Shown here: positions 5,656-5,860 of the stretch, piece after piece
Layout: the number at the start of each line of letters is the position of its first letter
How positions within the stretch are numbered: the stretch's first letter is position 1
Source: Candidatus Omnitrophota bacterium
GTDB lineage: Bacteria; Omnitrophota; Gorgyraeia; Gygaellales; Profunditerraquicolaceae
Assembly: GCA_020061545.1 (NCBI GenBank)
Contig: JAGUYA010000017.1
Location: 1-5,860 of the forward strand
Direction of reading: 5' to 3'
Length of the DNA stretch: 5,860 nucleotides
Notes under the pieces: generated by a model
What the model saw: the letters and a program-made list of their open reading frames with translations, nothing else
Database searches by the model: none
Told to the model about the DNA's origin: nothing
Program-made: the position numbers and the translations under genes

Positions 5656-5860
5656 ATGGATTTTAAAGGAAAAATAGCATTAGTTACTAATGGCGATAAA
5701 GGGATAGGCAAGGAAGTAGTCCTTGCCTTAAGTTCCCGAGGCGCAAAAGTAATAATAGTCTCTAGTTATACTAATATAGTAGAAAAGAATAAAGATTATA
5801 ATTCAATAGATATTTTAATAAATTATATCTCTCCCAGAGGACAGATAGAGGAATCTTATA
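5656..5860 (+). CDS. Shortened SDR-like protein, 5' part only (runs off the window)
   Basis: An open frame begins at ATG 5656, 19 nt after fabG, and is still open after 68 codons at the right edge. The start looks like an SDR: DFKGKIALVTNGDKGIGKEV (residues 2-21), then a second strand KVIIVS (31-36). The first glycine of the TGxxxGxG motif is replaced by Asn12, though GIG (16-18) is kept. The fourth strand IDILIN (51-56) then follows after only about 15 residues, where the neighbouring FabG has nearly 50, and the NNAG motif reads NYIS (56-59). The third strand and its Asp are therefore missing. The protein may be a non-catalytic or atypical SDR, perhaps a partner of FabG, or a decaying duplicate. 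The catalytic Ser-Tyr-Lys region lies outside the window. No Shine-Dalgarno site is visible. Confidence 0.75.
   Translation, partial: MDFKGKIALVTNGDKGIGKEVVLALSSRGAKVIIVSSYTNIVEKNKDYNSIDILINYISPRGQIEESY

Overview
The window is AT-rich bacterial DNA carrying one co-directional (+) operon for a dissociated (type II) fatty-acid/polyketide-like pathway. The gene order is acyl carrier protein, FabZ-type dehydratase, an intact FabF-type ketosynthase, a second ketosynthase-like protein that has lost its catalytic residues (a chain-length-factor, or KS-beta, type), a CrtI/CrtISO-like FAD oxidoreductase, a FabG-type ketoreductase, and the start of a second, shortened SDR-like protein that runs off the right edge. 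Intergenic gaps are 30, 13, 14, 8, 3 and 19 nt, so one transcript is very likely.

Region by region: positions 1-189 are non-coding or hold the tail of an unseen gene. They contain a short direct repeat (GTGGTAATAA, twice, 21 bp apart) and a 14-bp palindromic LacI/CcpA-type operator match about 20 nt upstream of the ACP start. Positions 190-924 encode the ACP and dehydratase, both with good Shine-Dalgarno sites. Positions 938-3402 encode the KS/KS-like pair; they share a 56-bp tract that is 55/56 identical although the genes are otherwise well diverged, which suggests gene conversion. Positions 3411-4889 encode the FAD enzyme, which has a G8 run in its C-terminal glycine motif. Positions 4893-5636 encode FabG, and 5656-5860 the start of the degenerate SDR.

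How the genes may work together (inference): the ACP carries the chain, the KS/KS-beta pair extends it with malonyl units, FabG reduces and FabZ dehydrates, giving a polyene or unsaturated acyl chain. The carotenoid-desaturase-like enzyme then desaturates, isomerises or otherwise rearranges it. No enoyl reductase, malonyl transferase, thioesterase or phosphopantetheinyl transferase is visible, so the last three would come from elsewhere in the genome. The combination of FabZ, paired FabF homologues, ACP, FabG and a phytoene-desaturase-like enzyme resembles the gene set proposed for ladderane lipid synthesis in anammox bacteria and also the highly reducing type II PKS systems that make polyenes. 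Which of these, or neither, cannot be decided from sequence alone.

Organism: a bacterium with low GC (roughly one third by eye) and mixed Shine-Dalgarno use. An anammox planctomycete, an Omnitrophota-like lineage or another uncultured group would all fit; I cannot assign a phylum with confidence.
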